Shown: one piece after another, positions 53,148-62,302 of the stretch
How positions within the stretch are numbered: position 1 is the stretch's first letter
Layout: each line of letters opens with the position of its first letter
Source of the DNA: Conchiformibius sp.
GTDB taxonomy: Bacteria > Pseudomonadota > Gammaproteobacteria > Burkholderiales > Neisseriaceae
Assembly: GCA_029984035.1 (NCBI GenBank)
Contig: JASBYJ010000003.1
Span: forward strand, 62,001-126,000
DNA length: 64,000 nucleotides
Direction of reading: 5' to 3'
The notes under the pieces: model-generated
What the model was told of the DNA's origin: nothing
Database searches by the model: none
The model's input: only the letters and a program-made list of their open reading frames with translations
Position numbers and translations under genes: made by a program

Positions 53148-54539
53148 CTACTCCTCCACCGCCCCTAATTCCAACAAAACCTGAAACCCGTCATTAATAT
53201 AACGCTGCTCCGGCGCTTCCAAAAACGGAAACGCCGCCACATCGCCCAGTTTCAACGCCGCCATGCGCAAAATCACCGCCGCCAAATTGCTGCGGACAAT
53301 TTCAGGGTCGGTAAACGCAGGGCGTTGTTCAAAATCCTCTTGCGAATATAATCTGATGCACACGCCCGCCGCCACGCGCCCGCAACGTCCCGCCCGTTGC
53401 CGCGCGGCTGCCTGCGAAATTTTTTCCACATGCAGTTGTTCCACTTTCGCCCGCGCCGAATAGCGTTTCACCCGTGCCAATCCCGTGTCAATCACATAGC
53501 GGATTCGCGGCACGGTCAGCGAAGTTTCGGCAACGTTGGTCGCTAAAATAATCCGCCGCGTGTCGCCTTTGGGGTGGAAAATTTTTTGCTGCTCCTGCGC
53601 CGACAAACGGGCAAACAGGGGCAGGATTTCATCGTTTTGGCGGAGCGGCGATTTTCGCAGCGCGTCCGCCGCTTCGCGGATTTCGCGCTCGCCGGGCAGA
53701 AACACCAAAATATCGCCCGCGCCAAACCGCGCCAATTCGTCCGCCGCGTCCGCGATGGCATCGGCGGTTTCCATTTCCGCTTCGTCCTCATCGGTGCTGT
53801 GCAGGGGGCGGTACAACACGTCCACAGGATAAGTGCGCCCGTTCACTTCTATCACGGGCGCACCGCCGAAATGCTCGGAAAAGCGTTGCGCGTCAATGGT
53901 AGCGGACGTGATAATCACTTTTAAATCTGGGCGTTGCGGCAAAAGCTGTTTCAGGTAGCCGAGCAGAAAATCAATGTTCAGGCTGCGCTCGTGCGCCTCG
54001 TCAATAATGATGGTGTCGTAGGCGGTAAGGTAGCGGTCGGTTTGGGTTTCGGCAAGCAAAATGCCGTCCGTCATCAGTTTGATGCAGGCATCGCGGGAGG
54101 TGTGGTCGGTAAAACGCACTTTATAACCGACTGATTGCCCGATATTTTGTTCCAATTCTTCGGCAATCCGAGCGGCTACGGAACGCGCTGCCAAACGGCG
54201 CGGCTGGGTGTGTCCGATTAAACCCGCCGCGCCGCGCCCCAGTTCCAAGCAAATTTTCGGCAGTTGGGTGGTTTTGCCGGAGCCGGTTTCGCCGCAAATA
54301 ATGGTAACTTGGTGGTTTTGCACGGCGGTTTTGATGTCGTCCAAACGCTCGTGAACGGGCAGCGTGCCGTCAAACTGCGGTTTGGGCAGGTTTTGCAAGC
54401 GTTTTTGGTAGATTTCGTGGGATTTGGCGTATTTTTCGCGCACTTTTGCCAAGCCGCCGAATTTTTCGGGCTGCCTGAAAGCGCGTTGCAGAAAATAGCG
54501 GTCTTTGGCAAGGGTTTGGGACAAATCGGGGCTGTGCAC
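53148..54539 (-). pseudogene. hrpA: hrpA, separated N-terminal part (DEAH helicase core)
   Basis: A 463-residue frame with the whole helicase core of HrpA: GETGSGKTT (motif I), TQPRRLAA (Ia), IIDEAHERS (II), ITSATIDA (III), TNVAETSLT (V) and QRAGRCGR (VI). It ends in a TAG right after LLELGAVEE, exactly where HrpA should pass into the YRLTKIGEQ-type ratchet region, which is found in the separated C-terminal part at 46552-49245. HrpA is an RNA helicase that rescues stalled or collided ribosomes in E. coli. The frame is undamaged, so the fragment may be expressed. Start taken at GTG 54539; a TTG 27 bases earlier is possible. Confidence 0.9.
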
Positions 54540-54566
54540 TTTTATAATTTTAATAAAAAACAACAA

Positions 54567-54877
54567 TAAGATAGATTATATCAAAAAGAGCTTGAAACTC
54601 AGAAGCGTGTTTATATTACGAACATATACAACATAACAAATTCATTTTGCCTATTACCTAATCGAAAACCGTATTTTCAGGCTGCCTGAAATGTTTTTTA
54701 CTGGAAAAGTATTGTTTTTCTCTATCGCAAACAGTAGCATCCGTTAAATATCTTATTAATTATAATATATATTATTAAATACTAATTAGGCGACAAAAAT
54801 TAGGAATTAAAACCGCATCCGGCATAAAGAATGCACAAACGTTCTTAAAAAATGAGATAAATCTTCGACATATTTTC
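54567..54877. other. AT-rich intergenic sequence
   Basis: About 310 bases upstream of hrpA, with one uptake sequence at about 54676 and a very AT-rich core near 54750-54790. Likely holds the hrpA promoter. No gene seen. Confidence 0.5.
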
Positions 54878-55144
54878 ATGGTGTTGCACGATATTGCGCC
54901 GCACCGCGCCATCGGCATGAGCATTCACGCTTTTTTGCGTAATTGGCTGCCTTTGCTGGTATCGGAATTTGTGTGGCTGCTAGTGTTGTTGGGTGTGGTC
55001 GTGCTGGTACTCGGTGCGGGCATGGTGATGGGAAGAGCAGCGTTGCTGTTGTGGCTGCCGGTGGTTTTGGCGGAAACGGCGGTGGGACTGTTATCCACTC
55101 ACACCTGCTACCACAATATCTGGACAAATCTGCCGATGAAGTAA
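54878..55144 (+). CDS. Small membrane protein, possibly a fragment
   Basis: An 88-residue frame with two strong hydrophobic segments (about 23-50 and 53-75) ending in HTCYHNIWTNLPMK. It looks like the end of a larger inner-membrane protein, but no family is recognised. It has an ATG with no ribosome site. The following 170 bases before pepN contain no gene. It may be a relic of the event that reshaped this region. Confidence 0.35.
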   Translation: MVLHDIAPHRAIGMSIHAFLRNWLPLLVSEFVWLLVLLGVVVLVLGAGMVMGRAALLLWLPVVLAETAVGLLSTHTCYHNIWTNLPMK

Positions 55145-55324
55145 AATCCGCGCTGCCTTCGGGCGGTGTTTATCGTTGGCCGCCTTTCTTTCCCGTACTG
55201 CGTTGGCCCGCCTTGCCGTATTTGCCATACTGTCTGCCGCTTGCCGCCTTGTCTGGAAAAGAAAGGCCGCCAACTTAACTTATGCTAAACTGCCCCGTTT
55301 TTTTGATTTTACGGAAACCTTGTG

Positions 55325-57958
55325 ATGAGCCAAACCGCCAAATTTTTAAAAGATTACCGCGCCCCCGAATATCTGATTGAACGGGTGGATTTGTGTTTTG
55401 ATGTTTTTGACGATTACACCGCCGTTACCGCCGTCATGCGCGTGTTGCCGCAACAGGGCGCGGGCGCGATGCGTTTGCACGGCTCGGCGGAACTGCTCGG
55501 CATCAGTGTGGACGGACGCAGGCTGCCTGAAAGCGCCTACCGCTTGGAAAACGAAGTTTTAACGCTGGACGACACCCCCGCGCAGCCGTTTGAATTAGTT
55601 GTGGAAACCAAACTTTATCCGCACGACAACACCACCCTGATGGGCTTGTACCAAAGCGGCGGCAACCTCTACACCCAATGCGAACCCGAAGGCTTCCGCA
55701 AAATCACCTTCCACCCCGACCGCCCCGATGTGATGAGCATCTACACCACCGAAATCCGCGCCGACAAAGCGCGTTTTCCCGTGCTGCTCGCCAACGGCAA
55801 CCGCACGGACGGCGGCGATTTGCCAAACGGACGGCATTTTGCCGTGTGGCACGACCCGTTTGCCAAACCGTCCTACCTGTTTGCGCTGGTGGCGGGCGAT
55901 TTGAGCTGCACCCGCGACAGCTTCCGCGCCGCAGACGGGCGCGACATCGCCATTGAGTTTTACACCCGCGCCGCCGATGCCGACAAAGTGGCGTTTGCCG
56001 TGCAGTCGCTCAAACACGCGATGAAATGGGACGAAAGCCGTTTCGGGCTGGTGTACGACTTGGATATTTATATGGTCGTGGCGGTGGGCGACTTCAATAT
56101 GGGCGCGATGGAAAACAAGGGCTTGAATATTTTTAACACCAAATACGTCCTTGCCGATGCCCGCACCGCCACCGATGCCGATTTTGACGGCGTGGAAAGC
56201 GTTATCGCCCACGAATATTTCCACAACTGGACGGGCAACCGCGTTACCTGCCGCGACTGGTTTCAGCTTTCCCTGAAAGAAGGTTTGACCGTGTTCCGCG
56301 ACCAAGAGTTTTCCGCCGACCGCAACAGCCGCGCCGTGCGCCGCATTCACAACGCCGCCTTTTTGCGCCGCCACCAGTTCCCCGAAGACGCCGGCCCGAT
56401 GGCACACCCGATTCGCCCCGCCAGCTATGTGGAAATGAACAATTTTTACACCATGACCGTGTACGAAAAAGGCGCGGAAGTGGTGCGTATGTATCACACC
56501 CTGCTCGGCGAAGACGGCTTCCAAAAAGGCATGAAACTGTATTTTGAACGCCATGACGGGCAGGCCGTTACCTGCGATGATTTCCGTGCGGCGATGGCGG
56601 ACGCCAACGGCGTGGATTTAAGCCAATTCGCCTTGTGGTACAGCCAAGCGGGAACGCCCGTGTTGGACGTTTCAGGCAGCCTGCGCGACAACGGCGATTA
56701 TGTTTTGCGCGTGCGCCAAACCGTACCGCCCACGCCCGACATGGCGGAAAAACAGCCGATGATGATGCCCCTGAAAACCGCGTTGCTGGACGACAACGGC
56801 AACGCCGTGCGTTTCAGGCTGCCTGAAAACGGCGCGGACACCGCCGAAGCCGTGCTGCTGCTTACCGAAGCGGAACAGGAATTTGTGTTGCAGGGCGTAA
56901 ACCGCGCCGTTACTCCCTCGCTGCTGCGCGGCTTTTCCGCGCCGGTGCGCCTGAATTTTCCCTATACCGACCAACAGCTTGCCCTGCTGTTGGCACGCGA
57001 TGACGACTCCTTCGCCCGTTGGGAAGCGGGACAAACGCTCTACCGCCGCGCCGTTGCCGCCAACGAAACCGCTTTGGCGGACAACGCGCCGCTTCCCGAC
57101 CACGCCGCATTGTTTGCCGCGCTGGAACACGTTGTCCGCGCCGATATTGACCCCGCGTTTAAAGCCGTGCTGCTGACTCTGCCCGCCGAAGAGGAATTGT
57201 GGCGCGCGTCCGAGATTGACCCCGTGCGCCTGCACCACGCCCGCGAAGCCCTGTCGGACGCGCTGGCGCGGCATTTTGCCGATGCGTGGCTGCCCTTGAA
57301 CCTGCAAGCGAAAACGGCGGAAGAAGCCTTGCCCGACTGCTATGCCTATTCGCCCGAAGCGGCGGCGTGGCGCAGTTTGCGGAATCTGTGCCGCAGCATG
57401 ATGCTCCGCGCCGCGCCCGCCGAGCAGCTTGAATATGTGTTTGAACATTATGACGTAATGGCGAAAAACATGAGCCACGAATGGGGTTTGCTCAACGCCG
57501 TCAATCACATTGACGACCCGCGCCGCGATGCGCTGCTGGCACGTTTTGCGGAAAAATTCGCCGACCAAGCGCTGGTGTTGGACAAATATTTCGCCCTGAT
57601 TGCCTGTTCGCGCCGCGCCGACACGCCGCAGCGTGTGCGCGAAGCCTTGTCGCACCCCGCGTTTGCGCCTACCAATCCCAACAAAGTCCGCGCCCTGCTC
57701 GGCACGTTTGCCCGCAACCATCTGCACCTGCACGCGGCGGACGGCGCGGGCTACCGTTTTGTCGCCGAGCGGGTGCGCGAAACGGACGCGCTCAATCCGC
57801 AAACCGCCGCCGATTTGGTGCGTGCCGCGTTCAGCCTGTGCCAACGCCTTGAGCCACACCGCCGCGCCCTGATGAAGTCGGAGCTGGAAAAATTGGCGGC
57901 ACTGCCCGAATTGTCCAAAGACACGCGCGAGATTGTGGAGAAGATTTTGGCGGGGTAG
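55325..57958 (+). CDS. pepN: Aminopeptidase N
   Basis: An 877-residue M1-family zinc metallopeptidase that removes N-terminal residues from peptides in the cytosol. GAMENKG (substrate N-terminus recognition) and HEYFHNWTGNR (HExxH zinc site near residue 295), with the third zinc ligand Glu about 19 residues on (LKEGLTVFRDQEF), are intact. The size matches E. coli PepN (870). Three uptake sequences lie inside: read as RRLPESAY, VSGSLRD (56671-56685) and FRLPENG (56813-56827). A GTG three bases upstream of the ATG is in frame. Confidence 0.96.
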   Translation: MSQTAKFLKDYRAPEYLIERVDLCFDVFDDYTAVTAVMRVLPQQGAGAMRLHGSAELLGISVDGRRLPESAYRLENEVLTLDDTPAQPFELVVETKLYPHDNTTLMGLYQSGGNLYTQCEPEGFRKITFHPDRPDVMSIYTTEIRADKARFPVLLANGNRTDGGDLPNGRHFAVWHDPFAKPSYLFALVAGDLSCTRDSFRAADGRDIAIEFYTRAADADKVAFAVQSLKHAMKWDESRFGLVYDLDIYMVVAVGDFNMGAMENKGLNIFNTKYVLADARTATDADFDGVESVIAHEYFHNWTGNRVTCRDWFQLSLKEGLTVFRDQEFSADRNSRAVRRIHNAAFLRRHQFPEDAGPMAHPIRPASYVEMNNFYTMTVYEKGAEVVRMYHTLLGEDGFQKGMKLYFERHDGQAVTCDDFRAAMADANGVDLSQFALWYSQAGTPVLDVSGSLRDNGDYVLRVRQTVPPTPDMAEKQPMMMPLKTALLDDNGNAVRFRLPENGADTAEAVLLLTEAEQEFVLQGVNRAVTPSLLRGFSAPVRLNFPYTDQQLALLLARDDDSFARWEAGQTLYRRAVAANETALADNAPLPDHAALFAALEHVVRADIDPAFKAVLLTLPAEEELWRASEIDPVRLHHAREALSDALARHFADAWLPLNLQAKTAEEALPDCYAYSPEAAAWRSLRNLCRSMMLRAAPAEQLEYVFEHYDVMAKNMSHEWGLLNAVNHIDDPRRDALLARFAEKFADQALVLDKYFALIACSRRADTPQRVREALSHPAFAPTNPNKVRALLGTFARNHLHLHAADGAGYRFVAERVRETDALNPQTAADLVRAAFSLCQRLEPHRRALMKSELEKLAALPELSKDTREIVEKILAG

Positions 57959-57998
57959 GGCGGAAAGGTTTTCAGGCAGCCTGCGCGGAAAAAAATAT

Positions 57999-58024
57999 CC
58001 CCTCCCCCGCTTGCGGGGGAGGGG
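57999..58024. repeat. GC-rich palindrome
   Basis: CCCCTCCCCCGC followed by TT and GCGGGGGAGGGG, a near-perfect 12-bp inverted repeat. It is 40 bases after pepN and could stop transcription or be a REP-like unit; it is unrelated to the uptake sequence. Confidence 0.75.
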
Positions 58025-58572
58025 CAGGACGTGTCATCAATTGCTTTGCGAAGCAGTTTTTCAAGCCAAAATCCGCAGAAAGCGCAAACCCGCACAAGGC
58101 TGAACCCTTACAAGGATTTTCAACGCGGCAGGTACGGATTACACCGCCGCATAAGTAAATGGATAATATGCCCTAATTCGGAAAAGTTTTCAGGCAGCCT
58201 GCGTTTGGAAACGCGGCTGCCTGAACCATTTCATACTCAAAATATCGCAGACTTAGTCTTACATTCAGACGTAAAAGAACAGCCTGAATTCTGCAGAGAT
58301 AGCATCAGTACATTTAAATAAAAAAATTAATTTTATCCATAGTTTGATAATATCGTATAGAATCTCTAGCATGCACCTATACTATACAAAACAATCTCGT
58401 CAACCTTTTGCTATCTCAGTAAAAATACTGGCTCTGTATTGCATCTAAAACACCATCAAACAAAAATGTTATAGACCTTATCACATCAAGTGATAACAAG
58501 GCATATAGACAATGCCTAAAACAAGGACCGAAACCAAATAAAATTGACTACGAATCTTTGCTACTTTGTTAA

Positions 58573-58698
58573 ATGGAATCTTTATTTGAATCTTCAAAAC
58601 CATATAAACAGACAAAAGTTTTATTATTGTATCCAGAGATAATTAATACTAAATTTGAATTTTTCACTGCTACAATTAAGATATTTGGAAGTGTATAA
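58573..58698 (+). pseudogene. Short AT-rich frame, possible gene remnant
   Basis: A 41-codon frame including KQTKVLLLYPEIINTKFEFF, protein-like and with the AT-rich codon use seen in the defence genes of this window. It starts right after a stop, with no ribosome site. It could be the debris of a foreign gene; no family can be named with confidence. Confidence 0.2.
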
Positions 58699-58749
58699 AA
58701 ATTTATCGTTGTAGCTCCTTTTCTCATTTCCCCATCGCTGAATCAATAA

Positions 58750-58783
58750 AAATACCGTTTGAACTGATGTACAAACGGTATTT
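58750..58783 (-). terminator. fusA terminator (bidirectional)
   Basis: 12-bp stem AAATACCGTTTG / CAAACGGTATTT with a 10-base loop and T-runs on both sides (TTTTTATT leftward, CCTTTTT rightward). A second, DUS-pair hairpin lies between it and fusA. Confidence 0.8.
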
Positions 58784-58793
58784 CCTTTTTACT

Positions 58794-58821
58794 GCTGCCT
58801 GAAAAATTGATTTCAGGCAGC
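58794..58821 (-). terminator. DUS-pair hairpin after fusA
   Basis: GCTGCCTGAAA (58794-58804) with TTTCAGGCAGC (58811-58821), 13 bases beyond the fusA stop. Confidence 0.75.
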
Positions 58822-58834
58822 CTGACCAGGCAAA

Positions 58835-60940
58835 TTAACCCTTACGAGCCGCAGTAACTTCGGCTGCTACGTGTGCAGGGGCTTCAGAGTATTTTGCAAA
58901 TTCCATGGAATAAGTCGCACGGCCTTGGGTGGCAGAGCGCAAATCGGTGGAATAGCCGAACATTTCCGCCAACGGTACTTCCGCGCGGACTTTTTTGCCG
59001 CCGATGCCGTCATCATCCATGCCCAACACGATGCCGCGACGACGGTTCAAGTCGCCCATTACATCGCCCATATACTCTTCAGGAGTTTCTACTTCAACTG
59101 CCATAATCGGCTCAAGCAAAACAGGGGATGCTTGACGCATACCTTCCTTAAATGCTTGGGAAGCTGCCAATTCGAAGGCTAATTGTGAAGAGTCCACATC
59201 GTGGTAAGAACCGAATACCAAGCGGATACGCACATCCACCACAGGGAAACCTGCTACCACACCGTTCGGCAGGGTATCGCGGATACCTTTGTCTACTGAC
59301 GGAATAAACTCGCGCGGAATCACACCACCTTTAATTTCGTCAATAAACTCGTAGCCCGCACCACCGGGTTCCATCGGTTCCATTTCAATTACAACGTGAC
59401 CATATTGACCTTTACCGCCTGATTGCTTAGCGTGTTTGTGCTCGGCTTTAACAGCTTTACGGATGGTTTCACGATAAGCCACTTGAGGCGCGCCAATATT
59501 GGCATCAACACCAAACTCACGCTTCATACGGTCTACAATAATTTCCAAGTGCAGTTCGCCCATACCGGAAATAATGGTTTGACCGGACTCTTCATCGGTA
59601 CGTACACGGAAAGATGGGTCTTCTTTAGCCAAACGATTCAAGGCAATACCCATTTTTTCTTGGTCAGCTTTGGTTTTGGGCTCAACGGCAACGTGAATTA
59701 CCGGTTCAGGGAATTCCATACGCTCAAGAATGATAGGGGCATCATCGGCACACAAAGTTTCACCGGTAGTAACGTCTTTCAAACCGATGGCAGCAGCAAT
59801 ATCACCTGCACGCACTTCTTCAATTTCAGTACGGTCGGCAGCTGTCATTTGAACCAAGCGACCAATACGTTCACGCGTACCTTTTACAGAGTTGATAACA
59901 GTATCACCCGATTTCACGTAACCCGAATACACGCGAATGAAAGTGAGTTGGCCAACATACTTGTCATTCAACATTTTGAACGCCAATGCAGAAAACTTAG
60001 CATCATCACTGGCTTCACGGGTTTCAGGAGCATCGGTAGAAGGATTTACACCGGCAACGGGAGGAATGTCTGTCGGAGCAGGCAAGAATTCGACTACAGC
60101 ATCCAACATACGTTGCACACCTTTATTTTTAAAGGCAGAACCACACAACATAGGTTGAATTTCACCAGCCAGAGTACGGGTACGGAGAGCAGAAACAATT
60201 TCCTCTTCGCTCAACTGTTCGCCGCCCAGATATTTATCCATCAATTCTTCACTGGCTTCTGCGGCAGCTTCAATCATATTCTGACGCCACTCTTCCGCCG
60301 TAGCCACCAAATCTGCCGGAATATCACCGTAAGTAAAGGTAGTACCTTTATCTTCTTCATTCCAAATAATGGCTTTCATTTTCAGCAAATCAACCACGCC
60401 TTCAAAGCTGTCTTCCGCACCCACAGGGATAACAACAGGTACAGGATTAGCACGCAGACGTGTTTTCATTTGCTCAACCACGCGGAAGAAGTTCGCGCCT
60501 TGGCGGTCCATTTTGTTCACAAATGCCAAACGCGGCACTTTGTATTTGTTCGCCTGACGCCATACGGTTTCAGACTGCGGCTGTACGCCGCCAACCGCAC
60601 AGTACACCATCACAGCACCGTCCAGAACGCGCATGGAACGCTCTACCTCAACGGTAAAGTCAACGTGTCCCGGGGTGTCGATGATGTTGAAACGGTGTTC
60701 GGGAAATTGTCCCGCCATACCTTTCCAGTATGATGTAACCGCAGCAGAAGTAATGGTAATACCGCGCTCTTGTTCCTGTTCCATATAGTCGGTGGTAGCA
60801 GCACCATCGTGCACTTCACCCAACTTATGTGTCAAACCGGTGTAAAACAGGATACGTTCGGTAGTAGTAGTTTTACCTGCATCGATGTGGGCAGAAATAC
60901 CGATATTACGATACAGGTTAATGGGAGTTTTGCGAGCCAT
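58835..60940 (-). CDS. fusA: Translation elongation factor G
   Basis: A 701-residue translational GTPase that drives tRNA-mRNA translocation. G1 is AHIDAGKTTTTERIL, G3 DTPGHVDF and G4 NKMDRQGA; domain IV (QSGGKGQYGHVVIEMEP) and the C-terminal domain V are full length. It is 21 bases after rpsG in the leftward str cluster. Two terminators follow and there is no tuf gene downstream, unlike the rpsL-rpsG-fusA-tuf order of many betaproteobacteria. Confidence 0.98.
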   Translation of the reverse strand: MARKTPINLYRNIGISAHIDAGKTTTTERILFYTGLTHKLGEVHDGAATTDYMEQEQERGITITSAAVTSYWKGMAGQFPEHRFNIIDTPGHVDFTVEVERSMRVLDGAVMVYCAVGGVQPQSETVWRQANKYKVPRLAFVNKMDRQGANFFRVVEQMKTRLRANPVPVVIPVGAEDSFEGVVDLLKMKAIIWNEEDKGTTFTYGDIPADLVATAEEWRQNMIEAAAEASEELMDKYLGGEQLSEEEIVSALRTRTLAGEIQPMLCGSAFKNKGVQRMLDAVVEFLPAPTDIPPVAGVNPSTDAPETREASDDAKFSALAFKMLNDKYVGQLTFIRVYSGYVKSGDTVINSVKGTRERIGRLVQMTAADRTEIEEVRAGDIAAAIGLKDVTTGETLCADDAPIILERMEFPEPVIHVAVEPKTKADQEKMGIALNRLAKEDPSFRVRTDEESGQTIISGMGELHLEIIVDRMKREFGVDANIGAPQVAYRETIRKAVKAEHKHAKQSGGKGQYGHVVIEMEPMEPGGAGYEFIDEIKGGVIPREFIPSVDKGIRDTLPNGVVAGFPVVDVRIRLVFGSYHDVDSSQLAFELAASQAFKEGMRQASPVLLEPIMAVEVETPEEYMGDVMGDLNRRRGIVLGMDDDGIGGKKVRAEVPLAEMFGYSTDLRSATQGRATYSMEFAKYSEAPAHVAAEVTAARKG

Positions 60941-60961
60941 TTGTTAAGCCTTTCCAAAAAA

Positions 60962-61435
60962 TTAGAAACGGAAATGCGAGAAGGCTTTGTTGGCTTCCGC
61001 CATACGGTGTACTTCTTCGCGTTTTTTCAACGCACCACCGCGACCTTCGGCTGCATCAATCAGTTCGCCGGCCAAACGCAAGTCCATGGATTTTTCGCCA
61101 CGTTTGCGAGCCGCATCACGAATCCAGCGCATTGCCAAAGCCAAACGGCGTGAAGGCCTCACTTCAACAGGAACTTGGTAGTTGGCACCGCCGACACGGC
61201 GGCTTTTCACTTCCACAACAGGCTTGGCATTGGCAATAGCTTCATTAAAAACTTCAACCGCTTCTTTGCCTTGTACTTTTTTGGCAATATGTTCCAACGC
61301 TCCGTACACGATGCGTTCCGCAACGGCTTTTTTACCGTCAATCATCAGTACGTTCATAAACTTAGTCAGTTCTACGCTGCCGAATTTCGGATCAGGCAAT
61401 ACATCGCGCTTGGGGACTTCTCTACGTCTTGGCAT
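60962..61435 (-). CDS. rpsG: 30S ribosomal protein S7
   Basis: A 157-residue primary 16S rRNA-binding protein of the 30S head. MPRRREVPKRDVLPDPKFGS is the invariant N-terminus, and RRVGGANYQVPVEVRP and RLALAMRWI are conserved. In E. coli S7 also represses the str operon; a matching site cannot be judged by eye. It lies 107 bases after rpsL in the leftward cluster. Confidence 0.98.
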   Translation of the reverse strand: MPRRREVPKRDVLPDPKFGSVELTKFMNVLMIDGKKAVAERIVYGALEHIAKKVQGKEAVEVFNEAIANAKPVVEVKSRRVGGANYQVPVEVRPSRRLALAMRWIRDAARKRGEKSMDLRLAGELIDAAEGRGGALKKREEVHRMAEANKAFSHFRF

Positions 61436-61542
61436 GTTAATTCCTTAATATCTTCAGTTGGGGCGATCCCATGAATAGCCATCGGGCATATTCACTTACT
61501 CCGGCCGTATTTTCAGGCAGCCGGCGATGCCGTGTTAATGGG

Positions 61543-61917
61543 TTATTTTTTCGGACGTTTGGCACCGTATTTGGAACGGGCTTGTTTACGGTCTTTAACG
61601 CCTGCGGTATCCAGAGAACCGCGAACAGTGTGGTAACGCACACCCGGCAAGTCTTTTACACGACCGCCGCGAATCAATACCACGCTGTGTTCTTGCAGGT
61701 TGTGGCCTTCACCGCCGATGTAGGAGATGACTTCAAAACCGTTGGTCAGGCGAACTTTACATACTTTACGCAATGCAGAGTTCGGTTTTTTAGGAGTTGT
61801 AGTGTATACACGGGTACACACGCCGCGCTTTTGCGGACAAGCTTCCAGTGCAGGCACTTTGTTTACGTACACGGGCTTTTGACGGCCTTTGCGTACCAAT
61901 TGGTTGATAGTAGGCAT
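61543..61917 (-). CDS. rpsL: 30S ribosomal protein S12
   Basis: A 124-residue decoding-centre protein. TTTPKKPNSALRKV and GGRVKDLPGVRYHTVRG include the lysines that mutate in streptomycin-resistant strains, and both are wild type here. First gene of the leftward rpsL-rpsG-fusA unit; the promoter lies at 61976-62005. The rpsL-rpsG gap contains a broken uptake sequence. Confidence 0.98.
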   Translation of the reverse strand: MPTINQLVRKGRQKPVYVNKVPALEACPQKRGVCTRVYTTTPKKPNSALRKVCKVRLTNGFEVISYIGGEGHNLQEHSVVLIRGGRVKDLPGVRYHTVRGSLDTAGVKDRKQARSKYGAKRPKK

Positions 61918-61975
61918 ATTTTAACTTTTCCTGTTGAATAAAATATCTTGCCGGCACCATGCCGACAAGCCGATT

Positions 61976-62005
61976 ATTGTATAATTTTTGCAATCACAAT
62001 GTCAA
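61976..62005 (-). promoter_or_regulatory. Promoter of the str cluster
   Basis: On the leftward strand a perfect -35 TTGACA (62005-62000) is followed after 18 bases by TACAAT (61981-61976). The predicted leader is about 50 bases and contains a GCCGGCA/TGCCGGC inverted repeat near 61950-61970. Confidence 0.75.
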
Positions 62006-62085
62006 GTAAGGGTGTGATATCCTAAAGAAAATCAAATTAAAACCAACCTAATCCGAACACATCGCTACAAAAATACAAACAACAA

Positions 62086-62116
62086 AAAACCCCGCATTGT
62101 GCCAATGCGGGGTTTT
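62086..62116 (-). terminator. Terminator of rpmB-rpmG
   Basis: AAAACCCCGCATT (62086-62098) pairs with AATGCGGGGTTTT (62104-62116): a classical 13-bp stem with T-runs on both sides, 11 bases past the rpmG stop. Confidence 0.88.
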
Positions 62117-62127
62117 CCAAACCCATT

Positions 62128-62283
62128 TTATTTCAATTTGGTTTCTTTATACATAACGTGCTTACGGGCAACAGGGTCAAATTTTTTGATTTCCAATTTA
62201 CCTGGCATAGTACGTTTATTTTTAGTAGTTGTATAGAAATGACCTGTACCGGCAGATGATTCCAATTTAATTTTATCGCGCAT
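62128..62283 (-). CDS. rpmG: 50S ribosomal protein L33
   Basis: A 51-residue protein translated MRDKIKLESSAGTGHFYTTT and ending HVMYKETKLK, the L33 sequence of the type lacking the CxxC zinc pairs. It sits 19 bases after rpmB, as usual for the rpmB-rpmG pair, and a terminator follows. Confidence 0.96.
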   Translation of the reverse strand: MRDKIKLESSAGTGHFYTTTKNKRTMPGKLEIKKFDPVARKHVMYKETKLK

Positions 62284-62302
62284 GATGTCAATCCTTTATC
62301 AA

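Larger units (their letters stand above)
57959..58834. other. Long non-coding stretch between pepN and fusA
   Basis: About 880 bases. It contains uptake sequences near 57971, 58190 and 58217, a very GC-rich palindrome (57999-58024), then from about 58300 an AT-rich section with a 41-codon frame (58573-58698) and two hairpins next to fusA. Apart from these no gene or RNA was recognised; it could be the site of a lost element. Confidence 0.5.

Noticed and set aside
56672..57859. A 395-codon frame opposite pepN, and another at 55595-56554
   Set aside because: Antisense shadows of pepN, caused by GC-rich third positions.
58030..58321. A 96-codon rightward frame after pepN
   Set aside because: It runs through two uptake sequences and has no ribosome site or recognisable protein pattern.
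59423..60733. A 436-codon open frame on the strand opposite fusA
   Set aside because: It is the antisense shadow of the highly biased fusA codons; it has no ribosome site and its composition (Phe, Asn, Thr, His-rich) is typical of antisense frames.
61543..61917. Possible streptomycin-resistance substitutions in rpsL
   Set aside because: Both key lysines (in TPKKPNS and RVKDLPG) are wild type.
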